Positions 23,605 through 32,230 are shown, counted from the first letter of the stretch. The stretch is 54,214 nt of DNA from Terriglobia bacterium (GCA_020073645.1 JAIQET010000027.1:1-54214); one strand, 5' to 3'. A program made the numbers and translations. The notes: generated by a model not told the origin, from the letters alone.

Positions 23605-24963
23605 ATGACCACCAAGACACTCACCACCGGTCCCAAGCTCAAGACCGCGCTGCCCGGCCCCAATGCCAAGCGCATTGTCGGGGGCGATGACAAGTACATT
23701 TCGCCGTCCTATACGCGCTCCTATCCGCTGGTCGCGAAGTCCGGCCGCGGGATCGTCGTTACCGATGTGGACGGAAACGAGTTCTTTGATTTCTCCGCCG
23801 GCATTGCCGTGACCTCGACTGGCCACTGCCATCCGCACGTGGTGGCTGCCATTCAAAAACAGGCGGGCGAACTCATTCACATGTCGGGCACCGACTTCTA
23901 CTACGAGAACATGGTGACGCTGGGGGAGCGGCTGTCAAAGATCGCGCCCATGCCCGGGCCGCACAAGATTTACTACGGGAACTCGGGCACGGAGGCGGTG
24001 GAGGCTGCCTTCAAGCTGGCCCGCTACCACACCAAGCGGCAGAACGTGATCGCGTTCTTCGGCGCGTTCCATGGACGCACCATGGGATCGCTTTCGCTGA
24101 CTGCATCCAAGCCGCAGCAGAAGCGCCGTTTCGCTCCGCTGGTTCCGGGCGTGACCCATGTCCGCTATCCGGACGTGTATCGCGGCTGTGCGGGCGGCGC
24201 GCAGGAAGCGGAAGCTTTCGCGCTGGGCTGTGCCCGCTTCCTCGAAGACAAGCTGTTCAAGACCATGCTGCCTCCCGAGGAAGTGGCGGCGGTTTTCGTC
24301 GAGCCCATCCAGGGCGAGGGCGGATACGTCATCGCTCCCAACGCCTTCATGCAGGAACTGCGCCGGATTTGCGATCGGCACGGCATTCTGCTCGTATCGG
24401 ACGAAGTGCAGAGCGGAGCCGGCCGCACCGGCAAGTGGTGGGCGATCGAGCACACCGGGGTGCAGCCCGACATCATCTGCAGCGCCAAGGGCATTGCTTC
24501 CGGCATGCCGCTGGGCGTGATGATCAGCCGGGCTGACATCATGGACTGGGTGCCGGGCTCGCACGCTTCTACCTTTGGCGGCAACCCGGTCTGCATCGCG
24601 GCCGCGCTGGCTACGCTCGATGTCATCGAGCGCGAGAACCTGATGCAGAACGCCACCGAAGTCGGCAACCACATGCTGAAGCGCATGGCGGACTGGCCCA
24701 AGAAGTATCGCGTGGTCGGCGACGTCCGCGGGCGCGGATTGATGGTCGGGGTGGAGATTGTCAAGGACAAGCAGACCAAGGAATACGGCCCGGATCACCG
24801 CGACCGCATCGTGGAACTCGCCTTCGAACGCGGCATCCTCTTCCTGGGTTGCGGCCCGAGCACGGTACGGATCGCGCCGCCGCTGGTCGTCACCAAAGAC
24901 GAAGCCGACGTGGCCCTCGACGCTCTCGAAGAGTCGGTCGCCATTGTGAGCAAAGGCGCCTAG
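23605..24963 (+). CDS. Class III PLP-dependent aminotransferase (4-aminobutyrate/acetylornithine type)
   Basis: 452 residues, ATG 4 nt after TTTGGAGGA. Fold-type I signatures: SAGIAVTSTGHCHPHVV near the start, YYGNSGTEAVEAAFKLAR for the phosphate site, AFFGAFHGRTMGSLSLT, the cofactor-binding VSDEVQSGAGRTGKWWA, and the Schiff-base Lys in CSAKGIASGMPLG. The C-terminal GCGPSTVRIAPPLVVTKDE is typical of GabT-like enzymes. It transfers an omega-amino group to 2-oxoglutarate; GABA or acetylornithine are likely donors, but no pathway neighbours help. Cytoplasmic. Confidence 0.93.
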   Translation: MTTKTLTTGPKLKTALPGPNAKRIVGGDDKYISPSYTRSYPLVAKSGRGIVVTDVDGNEFFDFSAGIAVTSTGHCHPHVVAAIQKQAGELIHMSGTDFYYENMVTLGERLSKIAPMPGPHKIYYGNSGTEAVEAAFKLARYHTKRQNVIAFFGAFHGRTMGSLSLTASKPQQKRRFAPLVPGVTHVRYPDVYRGCAGGAQEAEAFALGCARFLEDKLFKTMLPPEEVAAVFVEPIQGEGGYVIAPNAFMQELRRICDRHGILLVSDEVQSGAGRTGKWWAIEHTGVQPDIICSAKGIASGMPLGVMISRADIMDWVPGSHASTFGGNPVCIAAALATLDVIERENLMQNATEVGNHMLKRMADWPKKYRVVGDVRGRGLMVGVEIVKDKQTKEYGPDHRDRIVELAFERGILFLGCGPSTVRIAPPLVVTKDEADVALDALEESVAIVSKGA

Positions 24964-24980
24964 CTGACAATGATCGCGTA

Positions 24981-25002
24981 GGGACGGGTCTCTGACCCGC
25001 CC
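24981..25002. repeat. Hairpin repeat GGGACGGGTC-TCT-GACCCGCCC
   Basis: Stem CGGGTC / GACCCG with loop TCT, extended by GGG / CCC. A second copy with the same loop occurs in reverse orientation at 41261-41283. It lies between convergent genes (aminotransferase and aspartic protease). It lacks a T tract, so it is probably a REP-like element rather than an intrinsic terminator. Confidence 0.7.
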
Positions 25003-25025
25003 AACGCAGCCGGGACAATCGTCGG

Positions 25026-26381
25026 TTACTTCCCGGGCGCTTGCTCCGGAATCTTCTCTCCGAGTTCGAACCGCATGTTCACGAAATCGATGGTGAAGCT
25101 GCGGTACGGATCGGTCAGGTCGCGCCCAAGATTGCCAAACAACTTGTCGCTATCGGTTCCAAGCTTTGGCAGCACGGGCACATGAGTCAGTATGGCCGTG
25201 GTCGAACCGATGCCGAGTGATGCCTGCGGCAAATAAGGCACGAGCATCTTCTTGATGCCGCCCGCCCCGCCCATCCCATAGGGTTTTTCTTGCACACCAC
25301 GCAGTTGCGACGCGAACTCCCGACGATACCGAACGGAGAAGAACGAAGTGTTCGCGCCGCTATCGAACGAGAACACTACATCTCGGCCCTCAACTTTGCA
25401 CTGGAGCAGCGGCATTAGCAGGTTCATATAGAGGCGAGCGCCGCCGCCGAGAGCAGGCGCGCCCGGGCTGGCCAGGAAATGGCCGTCCTTGGTGAAGGTT
25501 ACACGTTCCAGTGCCCGTAGCACCGGGTACCCGAGCACGGCCTGAATCTGGTACCGCGAATTCTCGCCGGAGGGTACGTTCAGGCTGCTGTCCTCGAGCA
25601 CCAGCAGGACCACGTTGCGCACGGTCGCGCCCCCGAGTTTGAGTTCCGGCAGAACGGCCACGTGCATCTTGTTCTCGGCGCCGGTGATGCCCTGTGTCTG
25701 GGCCGTGCCTTTCGCCAGGCGCACGCCAAGACGTTGCGCGAAGCTCGCGGAAACGGTCGAGAAGTTGGCGCCGGTGTCGAGTACCCATGACGCGGTAACC
25801 CCATCGACTGTCAAGTCGGTGTCAATCGTGTCGAGAACAGAGTTCCGGTGAGTCGTGAGATCGACCGGTCCCTCAAGCGAGATCGTCTGCGGAGGAACAT
25901 CTTTCAGCAGAAGCGCCCCGCCGTAATCATCGTTGGTGCTTTGGCGTTCGGCCTTGTCGAGTTGCCCCGCGAAGTTGTCCAGCAAGTCCTGGTACGTGTG
26001 GATCGCGTCATTGTAGCGAAACGACTTTACGTAGTCGTCCGCGAGCGAGTGAAGCGCAACTGCGGCCCGCATCGGATTCGACGCTCTGATCTGAGGGATC
26101 ACTTTTTCCAGCAGAGTAATCGATTCGTCCAGGCGCCCTTCCCGGTTGGCGAGCACGCCCTCGAAGTAGTCGCGTTCAGCCGACGGTTTCATCGACGCAA
26201 CAGCTTGCGCCAACTCCACGAATTGGAAGTTCTTGATGTAGCTGTCTGACTCTGTCGGCCGCGGCGGCCGGACCGACGGGGTAGCACTCTTCGTCCCCGT
26301 TGCCTGCCGGGCCAAGGCGCTGAAACAAAAAGCCAGGGCAACAACCAGGACAAGCGGCGCACTACGCCATTGCTTCGACAT
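25026..26381 (-). CDS. Exported double-lobed retropepsin-like aspartic protease
   Basis: 451 residues with an N-terminal signal peptide (LVLVVALAFCFSALARQ). Residues about 45-150 are helical and TPR-like (ERDYFEGVLANREGRLDESI, AAVALHSLADDYVKSFRYND). Two aspartyl protease lobes follow: the first has ASWVLDTGANFSTVS, the second VVFSFDSGANTSFFS, each followed by a flap-like region and a hydrophobic-Gly motif (LGYPVL, FGNLG). The pairing of DTG and DSG in one chain is pepsin-like in layout, though each lobe resembles retropepsins. It is probably periplasmic. The substrate is unknown. Confidence 0.88.
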   Translation of the reverse strand: MSKQWRSAPLVLVVALAFCFSALARQATGTKSATPSVRPPRPTESDSYIKNFQFVELAQAVASMKPSAERDYFEGVLANREGRLDESITLLEKVIPQIRASNPMRAAVALHSLADDYVKSFRYNDAIHTYQDLLDNFAGQLDKAERQSTNDDYGGALLLKDVPPQTISLEGPVDLTTHRNSVLDTIDTDLTVDGVTASWVLDTGANFSTVSASFAQRLGVRLAKGTAQTQGITGAENKMHVAVLPELKLGGATVRNVVLLVLEDSSLNVPSGENSRYQIQAVLGYPVLRALERVTFTKDGHFLASPGAPALGGGARLYMNLLMPLLQCKVEGRDVVFSFDSGANTSFFSVRYRREFASQLRGVQEKPYGMGGAGGIKKMLVPYLPQASLGIGSTTAILTHVPVLPKLGTDSDKLFGNLGRDLTDPYRSFTIDFVNMRFELGEKIPEQAPGK

Positions 26382-26454
26382 GCGGGTAGTGTAATTTAGA
26401 ACCTGACTTTGATTTGCAATCGATCAAGAATTACCTGTCAGCAATGCCTATCAA

Positions 26455-27372
26455 ATGAGGTCGCATCTGACATCCCGCGCCCTTCTGGCCCTGGCTGCGA
26501 CCCTGTTGTTGTGGGCTTCGGCGTTTGCGGGGATTCGCGCCGGACTGCGCGCCTACTCCCCAGCGCACCTGGCGGTGTTGCGCTTCCTGGTGGCTTCGAC
26601 TGTGTTGGCGATCTATGCCGGGCTGGCACATTTCCGCCGGCCGCAAGCGCGCGATATTCCCGGGCTCATTCTGACCGGGGCGATCGGCATCACGTTCTAC
26701 AACCTTGCGTTGAACTATGGAGAAACGCGGGTAAGTGCTGGTGCGGCCAGCCTGCTGATCGCTTCCACTCCGATCTGGACGGCGTTGCTGGCGACCCTCG
26801 CGTTGCATGAGCGGCTCACGTTGCGCGGCTGGTGTGGCGTGTTCCTGAGCTTTGCCGGAGTGGCACTGATTACCAGCGGAGAGGGCGAGGGCATCCGTCT
26901 TTCGCCGCAGGCGCTGATCATTCTCGCCGCCGCGGTTACTTCCGCCATTTACATGGTGCTGCAGAAGCATTTTCTCGGACGCTACAGCGCGCTGGAGTTC
27001 ACCGCCTACTCCATTTGGTCGGGCACGCTGCTGATGTTGCCGTTTGGCGGCGGCTTGTTCAGCGCGGTGCGGACGGCCGCACTGAATGGCACGGCGGCCG
27101 TCATCTATCTGGGTATTTTCCCCGGCGCGTTGGCCTACGTTGCCTGGGCGTATGTGATGTCGCACGGTCCCGCAGGGCGCATAACCAGCCTGCTCTACCT
27201 GATTCCCGTGCTGGCCATTGGGATTGCCTGGGTCTGGCTGGGAGAGATGCCACACCTGCTGTCGCTGCTTGGGGGCGGGATTGCGTTGGCAGGGGTTGTG
27301 ATGGTGAACCTGTGGGGAAAGGCGCCCTCTACGGCGGCGTCATCGCTGCTCTCCACCCAAGCCGAGAACTGA
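26455..27372 (+). CDS. EamA/DMT-family transporter
   Basis: 305 residues with ten predicted membrane helices in two EamA repeats (LLLWASAFAGIRAGLRAYSP, ASLLIASTPIWTALLATLAL, FPGALAYVAWAYVMSHGPAG, LLYLIPVLAIGIAWVWLGE). No strong ribosome site precedes the ATG. It diverges from the aspartic protease gene over 73 bp. It is distinct from the other EamA gene at 18995-19951; the two are not tandem duplicates. Likely a metabolite or amino-acid exporter; substrate unknown. Confidence 0.92.
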   Translation: MRSHLTSRALLALAATLLLWASAFAGIRAGLRAYSPAHLAVLRFLVASTVLAIYAGLAHFRRPQARDIPGLILTGAIGITFYNLALNYGETRVSAGAASLLIASTPIWTALLATLALHERLTLRGWCGVFLSFAGVALITSGEGEGIRLSPQALIILAAAVTSAIYMVLQKHFLGRYSALEFTAYSIWSGTLLMLPFGGGLFSAVRTAALNGTAAVIYLGIFPGALAYVAWAYVMSHGPAGRITSLLYLIPVLAIGIAWVWLGEMPHLLSLLGGGIALAGVVMVNLWGKAPSTAASSLLSTQAEN

Positions 27373-27403
27373 GCCTCCAGTCCAGCCGGGCTGTTTCAGG
27401 GTG

Positions 27404-27805
27404 TCAACGGGATTTCTTGCGCACCGCGGAATTGGCCAAGCGGTTGGCCTCGGCGTTGTTTTCGCGGTCGATGTGGGAGATGGAGAACTGGAGAGAGCGA
27501 GCTAACTTGCGGCAGACCCAATTGAGGGAGTAGAGGCGCGGGCTGCGGCAGACATATTCCCCATTCATCTGGCGCACCACGACTTGCGAGTCGGAGTACA
27601 CATGCAGCGCCTTGGCCTTCAGAACCAATGCGCATTGCAGGGCTTCCAGCAGGGCCACGTATTCGGCCACGTTGTTATCCTGGCGGCCGATCCACTTGGC
27701 AATTTTGATGCGGGCACCGGCGGTACCTTCAATAACCACGCCAATCCCGGATGGTCCCGGGTTCCCCAGCGAGCCGCCGTCTACATAGGCTACCAGCTCA
27801 GACAT
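27404..27805 (-). CDS. RNase HI-family protein with an altered fourth catalytic residue
   Basis: 133 residues. The RNase H fold is clear: VAYVDGGSLGNPGPSGIG with Asp9, NNVAEYVALLEAL with Glu48 and HVYSDSQVVVRQMNG with Asp72. The final motif reads RENNAEANRLANSAV, where the usual REKNxxADxLAN has Asp; here it is Asn121. RNase HI degrades RNA in RNA-DNA hybrids using these four acids. The change may reduce activity or alter metal use. The protein resembles the short bacterial and archaeal reverse-transcriptase-like RNase HI group. Confidence 0.9.
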   Translation of the reverse strand: MSELVAYVDGGSLGNPGPSGIGVVIEGTAGARIKIAKWIGRQDNNVAEYVALLEALQCALVLKAKALHVYSDSQVVVRQMNGEYVCRSPRLYSLNWVCRKLARSLQFSISHIDRENNAEANRLANSAVRKKSR

Positions 27806-28584
27806 TGGTCCCTGTGCCTGGCTACACCATGCGTGAGAAGATTTGCGGCGTCAAGTTAATAATTTGTTTCCTGCAGTCGTTGGTAAGTTTCTTGAGGGCG
27901 GTGCAAGGTCCTGTGGAAAAACAGGTCACGGTCTTCTTCGCCACCCAGAAGCATCCTCGGTTCAATGGGTTGCATTTTTCGAAATGCACAGATAAAGATT
28001 CACAGGTTGCACCGAAAAGCGGCGTTGACAATTTTGGGCAGAGTGTTTAGTGTGACTTCCGTCGACGGCTGAAAGGGTTGGCTTAAATAAAATTTTGCCA
28101 GTCCGAAGTAAGCTGGGTGATCCGCTCGATGGGGTAACCTGTTGAGCGACCAGACCCGAAAAATCCGGCTTGATCTGCGAGGACAGGCTGGGGTTTGGAA
28201 CTGCGAAAGCAGTGATCGCATCAGGGGCTGTGACGGTGCATGTCTCCACGCTGTTGGCTCCCTCGCAGGAGCTGGTGGCTAGAGCATAACCAATGTCACG
28301 GCCCTTCCTATTTCTACTCAGACCGTAGCCGTAGCGCCGGCCACCCGATACTCGCCAGCCGAGCTATGTGTGCAATCTCACCCTCTTGCTTTGCGGCTTT
28401 TCTTTGCCATCTTTGCGGTGAAAGGTCCCAAACCGCAAAGCAGGCGAAGCACTCGCAAGGGACGCAAAGAAGCCCATCGGACGAATTCAACCGCCCCGAA
28501 GTCTGGGGTCCAAGGTCTGCCGTCCGTTGTTCAACCGTCACAGACTCAGCCTGCGACAGCTGACATGCTTGAGCGCGAGAATGT
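27806..28584. other. 780-bp divergent intergenic region with several RNA-like hairpins
   Basis: No ORF is well supported. Structures on the plus strand: TGCATTT-TTCG-AAATGCA at 27971-27988, a UUCG-capped hairpin; TTGACA at 28025-28030 with a weak TAGTGT 17 bp on; CGCTC / GAGCG at 28123-28148; ACTGC-GAAA-GCAGT at 28200-28213, a GNRA hairpin; and GCCAGTCC (28097-28104) nearly complementary to GGACAGGC (28181-28188). From about 28395 to 28470 there is an inverted repeat built on CTTTGCGG. The region might encode a small RNA at about 28060-28215, but I cannot name a family. Confidence 0.35.
28385..28472. repeat. Inverted repeat based on CTTTGCGG / CCGCAAAG
   Basis: Left arm contains CTTTGCGGCTTTTCTTTGCC and CTTTGCGGTG; right arm contains CCGCAAAGCAGGCGAAG, CTCGCAAGG and CGCAAAGAAG. 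The arms are reverse complements in several 8-base words, with only a short spacer (AAAGGTCCCAAA). Similar intergenic repeats are common in several phyla. It resembles the other short-period inverted arrays in this window. Confidence 0.65.
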
Positions 28585-29034
28585 ATGTCTTCCGGTCGTC
28601 TCACTCACTCCGCCCTCCGGCTGCTTGACCGATTGGCGGAGAAGGTCCTCGTCCCCGAACCCGGCCCCGCCCACCAGCGCATTGGCCGCCGTGGCGAAGA
28701 GGACGCTTACTTTCACCTTCGCAAGCTCGGCTACGTGATGGTGGCGCGTAACTACCGGTCGCCGCGCCAGCGGGGCGAGATTGATCTCATTGGCTGGGAG
28801 AAGGATGTGCTCTGTTTCATCGAGGTCAAGACCCGCACCTCGCATGAGGTCAAACCCGCGGAAGCGGCTGTGGATCGCGACAAGCAGCGGGACCTGGCGG
28901 CGGTGGCGCGGGAGTACTTGCGGCGCATTCCACCTTCGTGCCAGTGGCGTTTCGACGTGGTCAGCGTATATTATGAGGGTCATTCCAGCCAGCCAGAGTT
29001 CGAAGTCTTTCAGAATGCCTTCCGGGTGGCGTAA
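28585..29034 (+). CDS. yraN: YraN family (UPF0102) endonuclease-like protein
   Basis: 149 residues. The conserved core is present: GRRGEEDAYFHLRKLGYVMV, ARNYRSPRQRGEIDLIGWEKD and CFIEVKTRTS, followed by RRIPPSCQWRFDVVSV. The E-D-ExK arrangement is that of a restriction-endonuclease-like fold. The biological role of YraN is not settled. The N-terminal extension of about 30 residues is longer than in many homologues. It is 40 bp upstream of galT and co-directional. Confidence 0.93.
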   Translation: MSSGRLTHSALRLLDRLAEKVLVPEPGPAHQRIGRRGEEDAYFHLRKLGYVMVARNYRSPRQRGEIDLIGWEKDVLCFIEVKTRTSHEVKPAEAAVDRDKQRDLAAVAREYLRRIPPSCQWRFDVVSVYYEGHSSQPEFEVFQNAFRVA

Positions 29035-29074
29035 AATGGCGGTTTGACTTCGGCCCATTGAAAGGATTTAGTGC

Positions 29075-30115
29075 TTGCCCGAGCTTAGAAAAGACCCCAT
29101 CGTAGGCCGGTGGGTCATTATTTCGACCGACCGCGCCAAACGTCCTTCAGATTTTGTCCGGGAGGGGGTGAAGATCAAAGGTGGTTTTTGCCCTTTCTGC
29201 TACGGAAACGAGAACAAGACCCCGCCCGAGATCCAAGCCTATCGCCCCAATCCCAACGCCGGACCACCGCCGCAGCGCGACACCCCGGGCTGGACCGTCC
29301 GCGTCGTTCCCAACAAGTTCCCGGCACTGGGCATTGAGGGCAACCTCAACCGCCAGGCCGAGGGCATGTTCGACAAGATGAACGGGATCGGCGCCCACGA
29401 GGTCATCATCGAGACCCCCGACCACAATGCCAGCCTGGCTACGCTCGCGCCCAAGCGCATCGAAGATGTGTTGTGGACCTTCCGCGACCGCATCCTGGAC
29501 CTGAAGAAGGACCGGCGCTTCAAGTACATCCTGATTTTCAAGAACCACGGCGAGGCTGCGGGCGCCTCGCTGGAGCACGCCCACTCCCAGTTGATCGCGC
29601 TGCCCATTCTGCCCATCTACGTGGTGGAGGAACTGGAAGGGGCGAAGCAATTCTACATTTATAAAGAGCGTTGCGTGTTCTGCGACATCATCCGGCAGGA
29701 AATTGAGACCGGCACCCGCGTGGTGGCGGAGAACGAAGACTTCCTCACGCTGGCTCCGTACGCGCCGCGGTTCCCGTTTGAGACCTGGATCCTGCCCAAG
29801 CAGCACGAGTCGGCATTTGAGAACTCCTCTTCGCACATGTTCGAGAACCTGGCGAAGGCGTTGAAGAACCTGCTGCTGAAAGCCGACCGTGTGCTGGACA
29901 ATCCTCCGTATAACCTGGTGATCCACAGTTCGCCGGTGCAAGACCCGACCAACGATCATTATCACTGGCACATCGAGTTCATGCCCAAGCTGACCAAGAC
30001 GGCAGGATTCGAGTGGGGCACGGGATTCTACATCAACCCGACACCGCCCGAGGAAGCCGCCCGCTTCCTGCGCGAAGCCAGCGTGGAAGAGCCGGCGCCG
30101 GTAGCGGTGGGGTAG
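29075..30115 (+). CDS. galT: Galactose-1-phosphate uridylyltransferase (GalT)
   Basis: 346 residues with a TTG start about 9 nt after AAAGGA. Zinc and active-site motifs: CPFC near residue 38, EAAGASLEHAHSQLIALP with the nucleophile His in HAHSQ, CVFCDII, and HYHWHIEFMPKL. The enzyme swaps UMP between UDP-glucose and galactose-1-phosphate in the Leloir pathway; related HIT-superfamily proteins act on other sugar phosphates or nucleotides. No galK or galE is nearby, so the physiological substrate is not certain. Length is normal for the bacterial family. Confidence 0.93.
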   Translation: MPELRKDPIVGRWVIISTDRAKRPSDFVREGVKIKGGFCPFCYGNENKTPPEIQAYRPNPNAGPPPQRDTPGWTVRVVPNKFPALGIEGNLNRQAEGMFDKMNGIGAHEVIIETPDHNASLATLAPKRIEDVLWTFRDRILDLKKDRRFKYILIFKNHGEAAGASLEHAHSQLIALPILPIYVVEELEGAKQFYIYKERCVFCDIIRQEIETGTRVVAENEDFLTLAPYAPRFPFETWILPKQHESAFENSSSHMFENLAKALKNLLLKADRVLDNPPYNLVIHSSPVQDPTNDHYHWHIEFMPKLTKTAGFEWGTGFYINPTPPEEAARFLREASVEEPAPVAVG

Positions 30116-30129
30116 GTCCCCTGGACCGA

Positions 30130-30537
30130 CTAGCGTGTCTTGCAAGGGAATGCATTCGAGAACGCTTCGTGGATGAGGATGCTTGCCTGTTTGTGTAGCT
30201 CTGCGGGGTGATCTTCCATCCACTTCTTGATAACCAGGAGCATCTGCCCTTTGGTTGCTTCGTTCGGCAGGCAGAAGTGAGTCGCCTTGGATGACGTTCC
30301 CTCCACCCAACTCCATGCCTGCTCGACATCGGTGGCACCGTCGAGGTACCCGGCGCAATATCCCATGTCAATACGTTCCTTGTTCGTGATGGTTTGGGGC
30401 GTGTTGCCCGTGAGGTCAGCGAAAAAGAACTTGCACTTCTGCATCAGGTCGTTCCCCGTTGTGACCTGAACGTTGTTTTGGGCAGAAGCGCACGGAATCA
30501 CACACAGCAGGCATGCAGTCAGGATCATGAGTCTCAT
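30130..30537 (-). CDS. Exported Rap1a/Tai-like protein
   Basis: 135 residues with a signal peptide (LMILTACLLCVIPCASAQ). The mature part fits the Rap1a domain: GNDLMQKCKFFF, GYCAGYLDGATDVEQ, HFCLPNEATKGQMLLVIKKW and EDHPAELHKQASILIHEAF, ending FPCKTR with conserved Cys residues. The family was first described as periplasmic immunity proteins against type VI amidase effectors, but many members occur without effectors. No effector gene lies beside it, so an orphan periplasmic role is equally likely. Confidence 0.85.
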   Translation of the reverse strand: MRLMILTACLLCVIPCASAQNNVQVTTGNDLMQKCKFFFADLTGNTPQTITNKERIDMGYCAGYLDGATDVEQAWSWVEGTSSKATHFCLPNEATKGQMLLVIKKWMEDHPAELHKQASILIHEAFSNAFPCKTR

Positions 30538-30562
30538 GGCGTCGGGATTCTACCCCAAAAAC

Positions 30563-30591
30563 GGAAGCCCGCTCTTGATGATCGGGCTTCC
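30563..30591 (-). terminator. Rho-independent terminator of the DUF5677 gene
   Basis: Stem GGAAGCCCG / CGGGCTTCC (9 bp) with an 11-nt loop. On the minus strand it is followed by GTTTTTGGGG, a short U run. It lies about 110 bp past the end of the DUF5677 gene and just before the Rap1a-like gene, insulating the two. Confidence 0.75.
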
Positions 30592-30703
30592 CTGTTTATG
30601 AAGGTTCGTCCAACTGAACCACAGACCCTGAGCCTGCAAATGCAGCTTTTTAACCCTGAGTTGTTCTTATCTGAATACTGGAAGGCCCACTCACGCTGGG
30701 GCA

Positions 30704-31579
30704 TCAGTCTTTCTCTCCGGGGATGGCGGAACCCGGAGACCAGATATCACGCCAATCCCGCACACAGGTGTCTATAGCCTCCCTGAGTCCCTCGATATTG
30801 AATCGCTCGGCTTGAATCTCTAGGGCGGTGAGGAGGCAATTGTGTGCGGTCATGAGTGCTTGGTCAGCCATGTCTGGCTGGTGCTCGGACTTGAACTCCA
30901 TGCGGTCGCCAACGATTTCAATGCGCTCACTCAATGAGCCTAGTGTCGGGTGGGCATGACGCAACGGGATGAAATAGCCGGGGACAATGAGAGTTCCGAT
31001 GTGCCCCACCTTCTTTGCCATCGATACGAAATCCAGTTTGCTCCATGTGTGGCTCAGCCGCATTTCGTCACACGTTTTCGACTTGCACGATTTCACCATG
31101 AATCGGTCTTTTACCGCCCCGAACCTTTTCTTCTGTTCTTCTTTCAGGTTGTCCGACAGAACCTCTGTCCCGAATGTTTCCTCAATCGGCTTGATGAGCT
31201 TTTGAAGTTGAACGGCATTGAAATCCAAGAAAGTCTGCACTTCGTCGGGATGATCGTGGAGATACCTCAGATTGACGGTCTGCTCGTACATCGTGCGGAG
31301 CAGCTTCATTGCCGCTGCCCCGTAGCCATTCACCGAGACAAGGAAGACTTCCATGAAGTCTTCGGCTATGAGAGTGCCGAAGAAATACACGAATCGGTCG
31401 GCAGCAGATTGAACGACTTGGGTTCGGACAAAAGCGATGTTGATGGCACGTTCGAGATTCGCCATTTTCTCGTTGAACAAAGGATGCCTTTGCTCAAACG
31501 CTGTGGCGGCATCCGGAAACCCGTAAATTGCGGTCGCGGCTTGCATCACCACGGAGTCTGCGCCCATCAGCAACCGCAT
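30704..31579 (-). CDS. DUF5677-family protein
   Basis: 291 residues from the ATG after a weak CGAGGC site; Met5 is an alternative start. The helical core has the DUF5677 hallmark of a helix bundle: AAMKLLRTMYEQTVNLRYLH, followed by FLDFNAVQLQKL and later PLRHAHPTLGSLS with a conserved HAHPT. No membrane segment. The family is uncharacterised, widespread in accessory regions and sometimes linked to defence islands. The gene ends at the terminator at 30563-30591 and lies in a patch of accessory genes. Confidence 0.82.
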   Translation of the reverse strand: MRLLMGADSVVMQAATAIYGFPDAATAFEQRHPLFNEKMANLERAINIAFVRTQVVQSAADRFVYFFGTLIAEDFMEVFLVSVNGYGAAAMKLLRTMYEQTVNLRYLHDHPDEVQTFLDFNAVQLQKLIKPIEETFGTEVLSDNLKEEQKKRFGAVKDRFMVKSCKSKTCDEMRLSHTWSKLDFVSMAKKVGHIGTLIVPGYFIPLRHAHPTLGSLSERIEIVGDRMEFKSEHQPDMADQALMTAHNCLLTALEIQAERFNIEGLREAIDTCVRDWRDIWSPGSAIPGEKD

Positions 31580-31681
31580 GCAAGCCTCGAACCTGTGCAG
31601 AGGTGTGGAAATCCGGGCGGACGGGTGGCTTAACTTATTCGGGTCCTTTGCGAACGAGTGGGGCTACTATGCCCACCTTCC

Positions 31682-32230
31682 TCAGCGCGCTGGGATCACG
31701 ACTTGCCTCTCGTTCGAGAAGGGGCCTTCCATGCCGCGCGTGTCGATCGCGGTGCTCACGTAGTAGTAGGTTGAGCCGGGGGGCGCGGTCTTGTCCTCGT
31801 AGAACGGGGACGTGAGTGGAGTACTGTTCAGCTTCGTATACGGGCCTCCGCTGGTGCGGGAGCGATAGACGTTGAAGGTCGCGATCGTGGCGGTGGTGTT
31901 GGCCTCCCAGGAGAGGGTGGGGATAAACGGGCCGGACGGCGTCGTCTGCTTGAGTTGCGGCAGGTTGAGCTTCACTAATATCTGACGGAGCGCTGCATTC
32001 GCATCGTCAACACCCGCCCGCAAACGAGCGATTTCCACCTGGTCCTCGCTGTGCTGCTTCTCCGCATCCCTGGCTGAGTAGTAGGTGCTTAGCGCGCCGG
32101 CGATTCCCGAGAGCATGATTAGACCCAGGACTGCCGTCCGACGCGAAGTCCTTTTCTGCTCCTTCCAGTCTTTCGCTAATTCAAGTAGCGCAAGAGCAGT
32201 GGCTGCGAGGCTGGTGATGTAGTTCCACAT
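31682..32230 (-). CDS. Membrane-anchored fibronectin type III protein
   Basis: 182 residues. The N-terminal helix (ITSLAATALALLELAKDW) and a clear transmembrane segment at about 33-50 (TAVLGLIMLSGIAGALSTYY) precede a coiled-coil-like stretch (SARDAEKQHSEDQVEIARLR). From about 95 to 180 a single FN3 domain is visible (PTLSWEANTTATIATFNVYR, YYYVSTAIDTRGMEGPFSNE). FN3 domains mediate binding; here probably outside the inner membrane. No family-specific function. It is encoded between DUF5677 and the broken nucleotidyltransferase gene on the same strand. Confidence 0.8.
   Translation of the reverse strand: MWNYITSLAATALALLELAKDWKEQKRTSRRTAVLGLIMLSGIAGALSTYYSARDAEKQHSEDQVEIARLRAGVDDANAALRQILVKLNLPQLKQTTPSGPFIPTLSWEANTTATIATFNVYRSRTSGGPYTKLNSTPLTSPFYEDKTAPPGSTYYYVSTAIDTRGMEGPFSNERQVVIPAR

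Noticed and set aside
27962..28249. 95-codon minus-strand ORF with GTG start in the rnhA-yraN gap
   Set aside because: A GGGAG sequence lies nearby, but there is no recognisable domain and the region shows RNA-like hairpins; kept as intergenic.
29147..30358. 403-codon minus-strand ORF opposite galT
   Set aside because: Shadow of galT, which has all zinc and active-site motifs.
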